From positions 1-22,914 of the IMG/VR virus record IMGVR_UViG_3300046777_000190: 22,914 nt of DNA; one strand, 5' to 3'. Below, one piece after another: positions 22,685-22,914 of this stretch. Source of the stretch: a virus. The position numbers and the translations under genes are program-made. Within the stretch, counting starts at the first letter, position 1. Each line of letters starts with the position of its first letter. The notes beneath the pieces were generated by a model. The model was not told where the DNA came from, ran no database searches, and saw only the letters and a list, made by a program, of their open reading frames with translations.

Positions 22685-22914
22685 CACATTGCCGCCCGCC
22701 AGGAGAAAGTCGCCCCTGATCCTCCGGGCGCGACATCGACGTTGATTACAAACGTAGTTGCGCCGACAGTGCTGACCCAGAACCGAGCAGCAGACCCCAG
22801 ACTGCTGGTCGGCGTGACGGAAATGTTTGCAACACTTGGTGTCACCGCAATTCCATGCGTTACCGTCACTGAGGTTGCGCCGCTGGCAACCGTGGCGGTG
22901 CCGGTGTTTTCCGT
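22684..22914 (-). CDS. Tail fibre / receptor-binding protein, C-terminal end (5' end outside window)
   Basis: The frame is open to the window edge, giving the last 76 residues. They contain TGTATVASGATSVTVTHG, then VTPTSSLGSAARFWVS and a closing SGATFSWRA, a repeat-poor beta-structure module I recognise as a common C-terminal domain of phage tail fibres and other surface-exposed structural proteins. It probably contributes to trimerisation or host recognition. Local sequence is clearly richer in GC than the terminase (40 of 60 bases by hand at 22681-22740), a sign of module exchange. The stop is 54 bases from the terminase start, making the fibre gene the upstream neighbour in the late operon. 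Confidence 0.7.
   Translation of the reverse strand, partial: TENTGTATVASGATSVTVTHGIAVTPSVANISVTPTSSLGSAARFWVSTVGATTFVINVDVAPGGSGATFSWRAAM

Noticed and set aside
1-22914. tRNA genes, CRISPR arrays, insertion sequences, integrase or attachment sites
   Set aside because: I looked for cloverleaf-like segments, regularly spaced repeats, transposase or integrase motifs and saw none; coding sequence covers nearly the whole window.

Overview
The window is part of the genome of a tailed, short-tailed (podovirus-type) phage. The evidence is a complete T7-style head and tail gene set on the minus strand: large terminase, portal, scaffold, major capsid protein, two tail tubular proteins, and a run of internal virion (ejection) proteins ending in two very large ones. 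A plus-strand block carries nucleotide-metabolism and DNA-processing genes: an endonuclease VII-type nuclease, a metallophosphoesterase, a methyltransferase-like protein, a DUF3310 protein and an adenosylcobalamin-dependent (class II) ribonucleotide reductase. A class II reductase together with a T7-like structural module on opposite strands recalls the cobavirus (SIO1-like) podophages. This is inference from gene content; no RNA polymerase, DNA polymerase or lysogeny gene lies in the window, and the host cannot be named.

Layout. Bases 1-5270 are read rightward: a partial endonuclease VII, four small genes of unknown function, then metallophosphoesterase, methyltransferase-like protein, DUF3310, an HNH homing-type endonuclease wedged into the 5' end of the reductase gene, the reductase itself, an AT-rich zinc-ribbon gene and one more small gene. 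Almost every junction is an ATGA, GTGA or TAATG overlap, so this is one tightly coupled operon. Bases 5271-22914 are read leftward. In transcription order: a tail-fibre C-terminus (partial), large terminase, portal, a cassette of small basic proteins, scaffold, major capsid protein, a beta-rich probable capsid accessory protein, tail tubular proteins A and B with a small gene between, the ejection proteins, and an M15-type endolysin. The two operons converge with no base between their stop codons at 5270/5271. No stretch above 300 bases is without a gene.

Three points stand out. (1) An AT-rich HNH gene separates the original reductase start (ATG 2511, still coupled to DUF3310 and still encoding MSEFRNSFG) from the current reductase gene, which has a recoded copy of the same peptide (GEFRNTFG) and takes its Shine-Dalgarno and start codon from inside the HNH gene. 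(2) The major capsid gene is split by a one-base frame change near 17138-17146; reading across it restores a continuous protein of about 315 residues. (3) The capsid-assembly cassette is bounded by a near-consensus sigma-70 promoter (19298-19326) overlapping the portal stop codon and by a strong intrinsic terminator (16173-16210), so it looks like a separately boosted transcription unit inside the late operon.
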